Below, in pieces: positions 29,266-37,464 of a stretch of DNA of 64,000 nt (positions are counted from its first letter, which is position 1; every line of letters begins with the position of its first letter). Below the pieces are notes generated by a model. It made no database searches, had not been told where the DNA came from, and saw only the letters and a list, made by a program, of their open reading frames with translations. Made by a program: the position numbers and the translations under genes. Source of the DNA: Aculops lycopersici (Eukaryota > Arthropoda > Arachnida > Trombidiformes > Eriophyidae); assembly GCA_015350385.1 (NCBI GenBank), contig WNKI01000003.1, forward strand, positions 2,140,698-2,204,697, given 5' to 3'.

Positions 29266-30243
29266 ATGACCACATCGATATCTCGACATAACAACTCCAG
29301 TAAGGTTAATTCTTCCAAGATGCCCAAAAAGCGAACCTCCGAATCAGGCTTTGTGGAAGACGAGATAACAATATCATCCGCAAGAAAGTCATTCTTCAGC
29401 TCCTACATGCCACAACTCGAGGCTGTTGTCAGGGAGAATGCCGAAAACAACAACTGGGACGATCCAACGATTGACCTGGATCTCGACCTAGATCTAGTAC
29501 CTGTGCGATCTTCAAGTCCAATTCTCAACCGAAGAGTAAGTGGCGGTAACCGTAGTAGGAAGCCGATACAGAGCACCTCTCATGTAGCTCGTGCCTCAGA
29601 ATCGGAGACTTGCCACCAAGTGTCCGTGAAGGCCGATACCAGCTTTAGCGAACTCAAGTGCATTTTGCAGGAAATAAGCACGCACACTCCTTGGGGCGAA
29701 AAGTTGCTAGATATTTTGATCAATGGTCTTCGATCAGATTATCCGCAAGACAAGGGTTTCAATGTTATGCTAGTGTTAGAGAAAGGCGAGATACCTATAA
29801 ATTGGATCCCCATCATCAAAATGAACAACCTAAACACCCCATATATTGAATTCCTATTCAAGGTAGATAGATCTGATGAGCCTCCGGATGCGCAGCTGAC
29901 AAACTTCACAAGCGATCACTTGTTGCTTGGATATGAGGTGATGAAACATATAACAGAGAGGTTGAAGAAATCGACGAGGGTTCAGTCGATGTCGCAACCG
30001 CCAACGCCGAGATGCGCCAAGACTACCTCAGTATCTAACCAGGTAGTCCGTCGCCATACTGCCCCACCACAACCACTACCCCAACAATCATCTTTTAAGC
30101 AGCAGCAGCAGCAACGCCAACAACCAATGCCTCAAAAGCGATTATCAAGTAGAGATCTCAACAACGAGTCGATGATGAACGACTCTATACGCATTCTACC
30201 CACGAGAAGTTGTAAGCAAAACCGAACTTATCGAGCTAAATGA
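29266..30243 (+). CDS. Unrecognised 325-residue protein
   Basis: The frame is open upstream, but the first ATG is at 29266; a second in-frame ATG (MPKKRTSESGF) is at 29320. The N-terminal third is basic and Ser-rich with an acidic repeat (DPTIDLDLDLDLVPV). A possibly folded middle at about residues 115-235 holds FSELKCILQEISTHTPWGEKLLDILINGL, KGFNVMLVLEKGEIPINWIPI and SDHLLLGYEVMKHITERLKK. The C-terminal third is Gln/Pro-rich and disordered. There is no signal peptide or membrane segment, so it is probably intracellular. I do not recognise the family. The gene is divergent from Rpn10, and codon use resembles its neighbours. Confidence 0.65.
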   Translation: MTTSISRHNNSSKVNSSKMPKKRTSESGFVEDEITISSARKSFFSSYMPQLEAVVRENAENNNWDDPTIDLDLDLDLVPVRSSSPILNRRVSGGNRSRKPIQSTSHVARASESETCHQVSVKADTSFSELKCILQEISTHTPWGEKLLDILINGLRSDYPQDKGFNVMLVLEKGEIPINWIPIIKMNNLNTPYIEFLFKVDRSDEPPDAQLTNFTSDHLLLGYEVMKHITERLKKSTRVQSMSQPPTPRCAKTTSVSNQVVRRHTAPPQPLPQQSSFKQQQQQRQQPMPQKRLSSRDLNNESMMNDSIRILPTRSCKQNRTYRAK

Positions 30244-30930
30244 AACTAAAACTTCAATATCATCATCCAAATATTTGCATCCATCTGTCATTACCATCAT
30301 GATCATAGTCCATCAATCTATCGTGCGCATGAGGCACCAAGCAACTTCCTCCCAGATTCGATCCTCATGATCTCTCCATCTTAAGCTTCATAAACAAAAC
30401 AACATCAACAACAATAAATCAACAGATAGCTAAACAAATGTAGAGTGCTCAAATGCCAAGATTTTCATTATCATGATACTATTTGTCACTATCAGTTGTT
30501 GTTTTGATTATTATATGTTTATAATCGATAAAGTCCAAAGATATCGGGTCGGTACAAAAAAAGTTGGTACCAAGTGAGCAAGCTTGCATGAATGGAATTT
30601 GTGCGTTGTTGGCAATGAGCAAGTGAAAGAGAAAAACCGGCACCGTTCTCGCCTCTTCTAGCTTTCAATGCAGCAGCAGCGGTTGTACCGCTGTCGACGC
30701 AGTCGCTCTTGTTGCTGGCTATCATCGTCATCGTCGCCGACTCGATGGCTAGCGGCATCCGTCACAGTTGTTGTTGATGTTGGTGTTGTCGTCGTCGTCT
30801 TTGCAAGTATCCAGCAACAACCAACCTCTCCTCACGACCTCTCGATCAACTAGCTATTCAATCTATAGTTGATTTTGTTCATCTATTAATCAATCCGAGA
30901 AAGAAGGCTCGAAGTAAATCACAAACCAAA
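30244..30930. other. Noncoding region upstream of the Elongin-A-like gene
   Basis: This 687-bp stretch lies between two + strand genes. It contains GTT/GTC-rich simple sequence at about 30764-30802 and short open frames without motifs. No exon for an N-terminal TFIIS-like domain of the downstream gene was found. Confidence 0.4.
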
Positions 30931-31608
30931 ATGTCTTTCGAAATTAAGCGAGCCAGAGGGAAGACCGCCGTTTTTTCGGGAACAAAGCAACATTGTGATT
31001 ATGTCCCAAGACTTGAGGACTTGTGTATTCAGAAGCTGATGAACAATGCAAATAGGATCGAGTGTGTCGGCGATGTGCCCTATTACATTCTAAAGCCATT
31101 ATTAACTAGGTTGTCCCTCAACCAGCTTAGAAGAATTGAATCTTTCAATCCGCAGCTAGTGGAGGACGAGGAATCTGACGAGCCTTGGATAGCCCATTGC
31201 CAGAGGCACTTTGAGGGCAAGGCACCGCAAAATGGCGAAACTTGGAGGGATTTGTTTGCACGATGCGAGAGGGAACGGGATCATCGGATAGAAAAGATTG
31301 CAAAGCGAATCAAGAGGCACGAGGAGAAAGCAATACCAGCTCGTCAGGCGAGAGTTGTGATGGACCAACAGCTGCCAGGTGGAATGAATCGAGCTGTTTC
31401 AGCAAAAACTGTGATCACTAAGACTATCAAGAATCATCTACCCTCTGGTTCATCATCAAATGGTCGTCCAACTACTTCAACGATGGTCATCAGACGTGAG
31501 ACTGGCGCAAATGGTTCATCTTCATCGTCGAAAACAAAAGCGAAGGCCGCTCCTCTGATGGCAAAATCTATGGCTCTATTTAAGAATCGATTTGGTGGCC
31601 GAAGATAG
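30931..31608 (+). CDS. Elongin-A-like protein lacking the N-terminal TFIIS domain
   Basis: This 225-residue protein matches the C-terminal conserved half of Elongin A, a subunit that binds Elongin B/C and both stimulates RNA polymerase II elongation and serves as a substrate receptor of a Cul5 ubiquitin ligase. Visible marks are KTAVFSGTK, a BC box L28xxxC32xxxL36 (LEDLCIQKL), VGDVPYYILKPLLTRLSLNQLRRIESFNP (F-box-like) and EPWIAHCQRHFEGK...ETWRDLFARCERERDHRI. A basic Ser-rich tail follows. Vertebrate Elongin A has 700 or more residues with an N-terminal TFIIS-like helical domain; none is encoded in the 700 bp upstream. Identity of the conserved part is good; the short form is either real or a split gene. 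Confidence 0.8.
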   Translation: MSFEIKRARGKTAVFSGTKQHCDYVPRLEDLCIQKLMNNANRIECVGDVPYYILKPLLTRLSLNQLRRIESFNPQLVEDEESDEPWIAHCQRHFEGKAPQNGETWRDLFARCERERDHRIEKIAKRIKRHEEKAIPARQARVVMDQQLPGGMNRAVSAKTVITKTIKNHLPSGSSSNGRPTTSTMVIRRETGANGSSSSSKTKAKAAPLMAKSMALFKNRFGGRR

Positions 31609-31896
31609 ATGTAGTGAATACAAATAGATCTATGGTCATTTGTTATAAGTGATTCCACTGGTAGATAGAATGACTCTGTTATAAAAATGAAAGAATATAT
31701 ACACATAACAGCTGCAGCAAAGAAGGAGAATAAGACTGTAACAATCACAACGAATACCATTTCGTACAACTGGATCTGGACTTACAAACCTATCAATAAA
31801 TTCAATGATATATCTCTTATGGGTCTAGATACACAGAAATATGAATTCAAAATAATGTAAATATACATATGATGTGTAATCATATTTGCCTTGGGG

Positions 31897-32244
31897 TTAC
31901 TTGATGCCCAATGCAACCTTCCGCTTCACCTTCAAATCTTTTTGTGCTGCTTTTGAAGTTACATAACACTGCTCCAATGATTTAGTTTGCTGAACACACT
32001 TTGTCTTGTCGAACTCGTGCTTACTAAGGCAGTCAAATAGTTTCATCATCTCAGGTACGCAAACTACATCAGTAATCTTCTCTTTTTTATCGATCAATTG
32101 CTCCAACTTGATGGGTTGCAGTTTCAGGGGAAAGACTTGAGTTATCCTCAGCGGCACTCCACAACTATCGACTGGATAGTTACTAGGCTTCCTTCCATTC
32201 TTTCTTGGCCTTATGTGTTGAATAGTTCTACTATTAGATGCCAT
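31897..32244 (-). CDS. CHCHD1: Mitochondrial ribosomal protein mS37 (CHCHD1-like)
   Basis: This 115-residue basic protein has a twin Cx9C coiled-coil-helix motif: C62-x9-C72 and C83-x9-C93 (CVPEMMKLFDC, CVQQTKSLEQC). Such proteins are oxidised and trapped in the mitochondrial intermembrane space pathway; CHCHD1 (mS37) ends up in the small mitoribosomal subunit. The N-terminus is rich in Arg/Lys and Pro as in mS37, and the C-terminus is basic (KDLKVKRKVALGIK). Size fits (human 118). The mS37 assignment rests on layout rather than strong identity, so another twin Cx9C protein is possible. Its promoter lies within about 130 bp of a retrotransposon LTR. Confidence 0.75.
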   Translation of the reverse strand: MASNSRTIQHIRPRKNGRKPSNYPVDSCGVPLRITQVFPLKLQPIKLEQLIDKKEKITDVVCVPEMMKLFDCLSKHEFDKTKCVQQTKSLEQCYVTSKAAQKDLKVKRKVALGIK

Positions 32245-32372
32245 ATTAATAGATGATAATAATCCAAAATGTTATCTTGAGAAAGTTAATTAAAGAAGTG
32301 AATGTTTTTTCATGTGACTAGTTTCGCAAAGTGAAAACAAAACAAACTCACACACGCGCCTCCGTTCTGCGC

Positions 32373-32376
32373 CTTT
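32373..32376. repeat. Target site duplication, left copy (CTTT)
   Basis: CTTT directly precedes the 5' LTR and recurs directly after the 3' LTR at 41036-41039. Four-base duplications are usual for Ty3/gypsy-class integrases. Confidence 0.8.
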
Positions 32377-32560
32377 TGTGGTGTCGGTGATGCGCGAGCA
32401 GCCCGAGGGTACACGCCCTCTTCGATCAGTACACACCCCTTATTAGCTACCCGAACGGGTATATAAAGACGGGAGAATAAAAAACCGACACACAGTCGCT
32501 CATACACAAAACTACAGTAAACGTGCTTTTCCCTTTACTTCTTTAGTCTACGGTACAACA
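32377..32560 (+). repeat. 5' LTR, 184 bp
   Basis: It begins TGTGGTGTCGG and ends GGTACAACA. A TATA box (TATATAAAG) lies at about 32460-32467 and AATAAA at 32476-32481. The poly(A) signal falls only about 15 bp after the TATA box, so it probably lies in U3, ahead of the expected start site near 32490; it would then not act in the 5' LTR transcript. Confidence 0.95.
32460..32467 (+). promoter_or_regulatory. LTR TATA box
   Basis: GGGTATATAAAGACGGG gives a strong TATA element in the 5' LTR; an identical copy is in the 3' LTR at about 40935-40942. Confidence 0.75.
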
Positions 32561-32562
32561 CA

Positions 32563-32580
32563 TGGTAGCGAGGGGGAAGG
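32563..32580 (+). other. Candidate primer-binding site
   Basis: TGGTAGCGAGGGGGAAGG starts two bases after the 5' LTR. TGG is the complement of a mature tRNA CCA end, and TGGTAGC equals the first seven bases expected for initiator tRNA-Met; the match then fails. The primer tRNA is therefore not settled. Confidence 0.5.
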
Positions 32581-32731
32581 TTTCGATAGAACCATAGTAT
32601 CACAAAATTCATCTTCAAGTCTACCCTGCGTCCTGCTAGATATAAAAGTATCATCAAAATCAAAACTTATACAATCGGTTCAAAAACGCCCGACCTTTGG
32701 AGCGAGTCCAACATAGAAAACAAGTACCAAA

Positions 32732-33862
32732 ATGACTTCAGAAGGCGAACAAGACCAGAATAAACTAGCGGAAGTTATCAGACAAATGAGCGAGTCGAAT
32801 AACAACCAAGCGGCAGCGAGTTTCCTCACGATCGACCTGCCAAAATTCTATGGTAAACCTAATGAGGATCTAGATACATTCCTAGTCGAATATAACATCA
32901 AAACGTCGACTCTCAGCAACAACCTTAAATGTTCTATGATACAGAGAGCCTTAATGGGAGATGCCCTTCTCTGGTTCTTACATAACAACAAAATTCACGA
33001 AGAGAACTCATGGCAAAACATCGTCACTGCCCTGCGCGAAAGATTCGCCTCGGGAGACCGGAAGCAGCGCAAGCTTGAAAAGCTCAATACAATGAAGTTC
33101 AATCCTCTGGAGAAAACGCTCACCTCTTATATCGAATCTTTTGTATCCCTGTACAGAGCAGTTTATCCCGGGTCCGAAGTGAAACCCATACTTGAGCATT
33201 TAGACCTAAATCTTCCCAAAAACGTACGCTTTGCTCTCAACGTAACGGACCAGGACTGGATTAACAAGGACCTCGACAGTTTCTATGAACTGATTCGCAG
33301 AATTGAAACCAAAGTACTTCCGCTACAGGAACCTGATGAATCTGAGCGTGATTTAGCCAAAAGATCAGACATTGAGGCAGTCCTAAAACAACTTGCATCT
33401 ATAACGGAGAAGATGACTAAACCTCCAACGGAGAGCCCAAAGGAAGTCGCTGCTGTTGCTGCTATCATGCCACCAAGAATCGACCAAGCTAATTATAATC
33501 CTGCGACAACTCATCAAGTGCAGGGTAACAACTATAATTATGATAGAAACAACAATTACTATCCACCAAGAGGAAGAGCTCACCTTGGAAGAGGACAAAG
33601 AGGCGGCTACCGAGGAAGAAACAATGACCGTTTTGTGCCTTACTATCGTGGAGCTCGAATGAACAACCGAAATAACGCGCCTATGCTACCGCAAAACAGA
33701 CAACGACAATTAGCATTAGCCCCTCCGCCAGCAAATTATCAAGCAAGAACAAGTGATCCCCAAAGACGCATTAGAACCAGGCCATGCCTCCATTGCCAAG
33801 GCGAACATTGGGACTCAGAATGCCAAGCTCGTAATGCAAAAGACCAACGATCATCGAATTAG
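32732..33862 (+). CDS. gag: Gag-like protein of the LTR retrotransposon
   Basis: This 376-residue protein starts with an acidic helical N-terminus, then a capsid-like region (FYGKPNEDLDTFLVEYNIKT, MGDALLWF, LRERFASGDRKQRKLEKLNTMKF, TLTSYIESF), the retrotransposon Gag helical fold seen across Ty3/gypsy elements. An Arg/Gly/Asn-rich nucleic-acid binding part follows. The C-terminus has one zinc knuckle with C352, C355, H359 and C364, a Cx2Cx3Hx4C spacing one residue shorter than the usual Cx2Cx4Hx4C. The reading frame ends at TAG 33860-33862 and overlaps pol by 28 bases. Confidence 0.93.
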   Translation: MTSEGEQDQNKLAEVIRQMSESNNNQAAASFLTIDLPKFYGKPNEDLDTFLVEYNIKTSTLSNNLKCSMIQRALMGDALLWFLHNNKIHEENSWQNIVTALRERFASGDRKQRKLEKLNTMKFNPLEKTLTSYIESFVSLYRAVYPGSEVKPILEHLDLNLPKNVRFALNVTDQDWINKDLDSFYELIRRIETKVLPLQEPDESERDLAKRSDIEAVLKQLASITEKMTKPPTESPKEVAAVAAIMPPRIDQANYNPATTHQVQGNNYNYDRNNNYYPPRGRAHLGRGQRGGYRGRNNDRFVPYYRGARMNNRNNAPMLPQNRQRQLALAPPPANYQARTSDPQRRIRTRPCLHCQGEHWDSECQARNAKDQRSSN

Positions 33863-36800
33863 GCGAGTCAGATGGTCGTGATTATATTATCGCCTGTCTT
33901 AACACCAAATCATCACTCGTAATCGCAGAGATAACGGCGAACGAAACCCAATACGATGCTATTATTGACTCAGGAGCTAGTGCATCCCTCATGACGGAAA
34001 CCCTAGCGCTACAATGGAAAGACCTGATTGTTATAGAGCCTGTGTTTGTGACAGTTCGAGCAGCTAATCATGGCAATATGATAATCAAACAGCGAGCCCA
34101 AGTCCCAGTCAAATTGAAAGGATCAACAGATGTCAAAACGATAGGATTTCTGGTGACTAATGAGCACAATACCATCTTAGGCTATCAATTTATCCTAGGA
34201 ATTGATGCGATCTGCCAATTAGGCATCCATTTATTATCCAATGAGACTGGATTAATTGCGTTTGCTAATGGAATAGCAATCAGTAAGAGACAACACATTG
34301 CCGTCTGCGGCTTACAAAGCGAAACTGATGCTATGTCGAGGTTACTAGATGACTATAATGACATATTTGAAGAAAGTATCACCTCTATGATGAGAATTGA
34401 CCCAATGACAATCGACTTAAGCTCAAATAGAATGATCAAAGCCAAATTACGATCGCATTGCCAGGAAGACATATTAGAGATAGCTAAGCAACTTAAACGC
34501 CTAGAAGAGAACGATATAATAGAGCCGTCCAACTCTGAATTTTCGTCGAGTTGTCACCTAGTCCCTAAAAAGACTGGGGAAAAACGTCTTGTGATTAACT
34601 TTATCCCTCTCAACCAGATTACAATCAAGGATTCGTACCCATTGCCTCTCATAAAAGACTTAATTAACGCCCTACAAGGTGCTAATTACTTTACTGCCCT
34701 TGACTGCACTGAAGGATTCTTTCAAATCCCAATCCACGCAGATGATCGATACAAAACGGCATTTATCACACATCAGGGACTTTTCCAATTTAAACGCTGC
34801 CCTTTTGGATTTACTAATTCACCTGCCGCATATCAAAGGGCGATGAACTTTATCTTTAAAGACGGCCTATATTCACGTGTCGTAATATATATCGATGACA
34901 TATTAATTTTTGGTAAGACAGTTAAGGAGTTAATCGATAAAACAGAATGGGTTTTCCAAAAATGTAGGGAGTTCAATGTTAAACTGAAACAATCGAAGTG
35001 CAAATTTGCTAAACAGGAAATCGACTTTCTGGGTTTCAAAATAACACCAAATCACATCGGTCCAATCAAACATAAGTGCCAATTCGCGTTTGAAGCAAAA
35101 CCAACTGATGTAAAGAGTTTGCAAAGCATCCTTGGCGTCCTAAATTTCTATCGTCGATTCATACCTGATTACACAACGAAAGTCAAACCACTTAGACAAC
35201 TTACTAAGAAGCAAAACGAATTTGCCTGGACTCAGTATGAGCAAAATATATTAGATAACATAAGGAAAGATCTAGATGAGGCAACGCCCAACCTAATACC
35301 TGACCCATTGATACCCAAATACATTCTGATCAAAACATACCCACAAACCTTGGAAATAGTTTGCACAGATAAGAACAATAATCTAATTAACCGAGCAGGA
35401 CTAACGCTCAGTGATTCGGAGATAAACTATACTCAAGCGGAGAAAACTCTTATGGCCATACGACTAGCTTACAAAAAATTCAATTCCATTTTGAACGATA
35501 GGGTAGTATTCTCTGGTCAAGTGACCCAATTGAAGAAAGCCTTAGCACTTAACTCGAGACCAGACAGGATAGATCGTATATTACTTGACCTGCCACCCAA
35601 TGCTGAGTTCGAACTTAATCAAAAAGATGAGGAGCTTTCAGCTGACGACCTATTAATTTGCAAAGATCCACCGGAAGAGATCTTCTATACTGATGGCGCC
35701 TGTGTCGGCAACGGCACTCCAAAATGCATCGCATCATGGGCCGTGCTAGCGATTAACAACCCAAAACTCAGCGCTAGCGGAGTTGTCACTGAACATCGTG
35801 CCTCGAGCCAAACTGCCGAGCTAACTGCCGCCTTCAAAGCATTAGAAATTGCTAAAACTAACAGATTTATAAGAATAACAATCATCACCGATAGTAAATA
35901 TGCAAAAGGAGTAGTGACCAACAAGTGGACAGCTAAATGGCTGGCAGACAATTGGAAAACTAAGCGAAACAAGCCAATTATAAACATTGACCTTGTCAAA
36001 AGGGTACTGAAACTAGTGGATCAATTACAAGTAGACTGTGTCCATGTCAAGGGCCACTCAGGTGACTTTAACAACGAAAAAGTAGACCAAATGGCAAAGG
36101 CTGCACTACCTATCGAGAGCAAAGTAAACGTCAACGTTGCGGCCGTAAATATTAACAAATGGAACGAAGAGCCAGATATTATAGAAATGAAGCAAAAGCT
36201 CACTGATTCACCTGATAAAGACTATATTATCCATGACAACAACTTATATTACATCGACGGTCGATTACCTGAACATATGCGATATCGATTGGTGGTCCCA
36301 AGATCGCAACGTCAACTGCTACTAAACCTAGCGCACAATAATCCGATATCCGGTGATCACCTCGGCTTAACAAAGACGAGCTTAAAACTGATCGAATATT
36401 ATTGGCCTTCAATGAGAAAAAACATCGAACATCACATCTTTAGCTGCGACACCTGCCAACGAAACAAGAGAACATTTAGACAGCGAATTGGATTACTACA
36501 GCCTATTCCGGTCTCGCACTTATTCGAAAGGCTCCACCTCGATATAGTAGGACCAATTAGCGAAACAACCCGTTGCAACAAATACATAATAACTTGCGTA
36601 GATGCATTATCCCGATATGCCTATGCCCTCTCCTCACCGAAGGTAACGAGCCAAACTATAATTAAGTTTCTGATCGACGAGATAATAAGCAAACATGGAC
36701 TACCTGCACAGATTACGACTGATAATGGCACCCAATTTACATCACAACCTTTCGTCGACTTCCTGATTAGATTTAAGATCAAACACTCGCGAACCTGCGA

Positions 36801-37464
36801 TAATCACCCACAGGCAAACGGGATGAATGAAAGATTCAACGGAACAATATCAAAATGGCTAAGAAACTACGTTTCAGATAGAGAATTAGACTGGGACACT
36901 CTTCTACCTTTTGGTTTATTAGCATATAATTGCACTATTCATCAGTCCACTTTCGTGAGCCCATATTCCGTTCTATTTGGACGCAAGCCACGGTTAGATA
37001 TCCCTGCCATTAATGATCCAGATATTCCACCACAACATAAATTAATGCGCAAATTAGCTGCGAAGAATTCATTCGATTCACAAATTAGACAGAAAGCCTA
37101 TTACGATCTACAAAGACGACCCGCACAGATAAAACCATATGACTTTGTCTATGCTTACCACCATGGGGGCGATAGAACTCTCTCAAAGAAGTTGAAACCA
37201 ATGTGGACTGGCCCACACTTGGTAACTAAAGTCAAAACGGAAGCTGAAAGACCCATAGCGCTAGAAATATTTGACCTAGAAAGGCTACAAACTCGTAGAA
37301 TTCCATTTAGTGACGCTAAAGAGGCATATCTATCCGATAATGAGCAAAATAACGATACTCTGCCAGGTGAACTACTAACTAAATACATAATCACGTCCGA
37401 AGTACCTTCTAATTACGATCCCCTACTAGAATTTGATGCATATCTGAATGCGAGCAATGAATAA
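33835..37464 (+). CDS. pol: Pol polyprotein: protease, reverse transcriptase, two RNase H regions, integrase
   Basis: The frame is open from 33835, in the -1 frame relative to gag, to 37464 (1209 codons). It has no ATG before 33991, which lies after the protease motif, so expression by frameshift is likely. Protease: DSGA at 33967-33978. RT: first Asp at 34702 (ALDCTEG), YIDD at 34888-34899. At about 35320-35540 a shortened RNase H-like stretch (TLSDSEINYTQAEKTLMAIRLAYKKF) has lost catalytic positions. A complete second RNase H follows with D 35692 (YTDGA), E 35818 (TAELTA), D 35890 (TDSKYAKG) and D 36085 (KVDQMAK). Integrase: HHCC finger with His at 36334 and 36358 and Cys at 36445 and 36454; catalytic D 36541, D 36721, E 36829 (D-x35-E); and a GP(F/Y)-like module KLKPMWTGPHLV. 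No chromodomain is fused to the integrase. Confidence 0.95.
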   Translation, partial: CKRPTIIELGESDGRDYIIACLNTKSSLVIAEITANETQYDAIIDSGASASLMTETLALQWKDLIVIEPVFVTVRAANHGNMIIKQRAQVPVKLKGSTDVKTIGFLVTNEHNTILGYQFILGIDAICQLGIHLLSNETGLIAFANGIAISKRQHIAVCGLQSETDAMSRLLDDYNDIFEESITSMMRIDPMTIDLSSNRMIKAKLRSHCQEDILEIAKQLKRLEENDIIEPSNSEFSSSCHLVPKKTGEKRLVINFIPLNQITIKDSYPLPLIKDLINALQGANYFTALDCTEGFFQIPIHADDRYKTAFITHQGLFQFKRCPFGFTNSPAAYQRAMNFIFKDGLYSRVVIYIDDILIFGKTVKELIDKTEWVFQKCREFNVKLKQSKCKFAKQEIDFLGFKITPNHIGPIKHKCQFAFEAKPTDVKSLQSILGVLNFYRRFIPDYTTKVKPLRQLTKKQNEFAWTQYEQNILDNIRKDLDEATPNLIPDPLIPKYILIKTYPQTLEIVCTDKNNNLINRAGLTLSDSEINYTQAEKTLMAIRLAYKKFNSILNDRVVFSGQVTQLKKALALNSRPDRIDRILLDLPPNAEFELNQKDEELSADDLLICKDPPEEIFYTDGACVGNGTPKCIASWAVLAINNPKLSASGVVTEHRASSQTAELTAAFKALEIAKTNRFIRITIITDSKYAKGVVTNKWTAKWLADNWKTKRNKPIINIDLVKRVLKLVDQLQVDCVHVKGHSGDFNNEKVDQMAKAALPIESKVNVNVAAVNINKWNEEPDIIEMKQKLTDSPDKDYIIHDNNLYYIDGRLPEHMRYRLVVPRSQRQLLLNLAHNNPISGDHLGLTKTSLKLIEYYWPSMRKNIEHHIFSCDTCQRNKRTFRQRIGLLQPIPVSHLFERLHLDIVGPISETTRCNKYIITCVDALSRYAYALSSPKVTSQTIIKFLIDEIISKHGLPAQITTDNGTQFTSQPFVDFLIRFKIKHSRTCDNHPQANGMNERFNGTISKWLRNYVSDRELDWDTLLPFGLLAYNCTIHQSTFVSPYSVLFGRKPRLDIPAINDPDIPPQHKLMRKLAAKNSFDSQIRQKAYYDLQRRPAQIKPYDFVYAYHHGGDRTLSKKLKPMWTGPHLVTKVKTEAERPIALEIFDLERLQTRRIPFSDAKEAYLSDNEQNNDTLPGELLTKYIITSEVPSNYDPLLEFDAYLNASNE

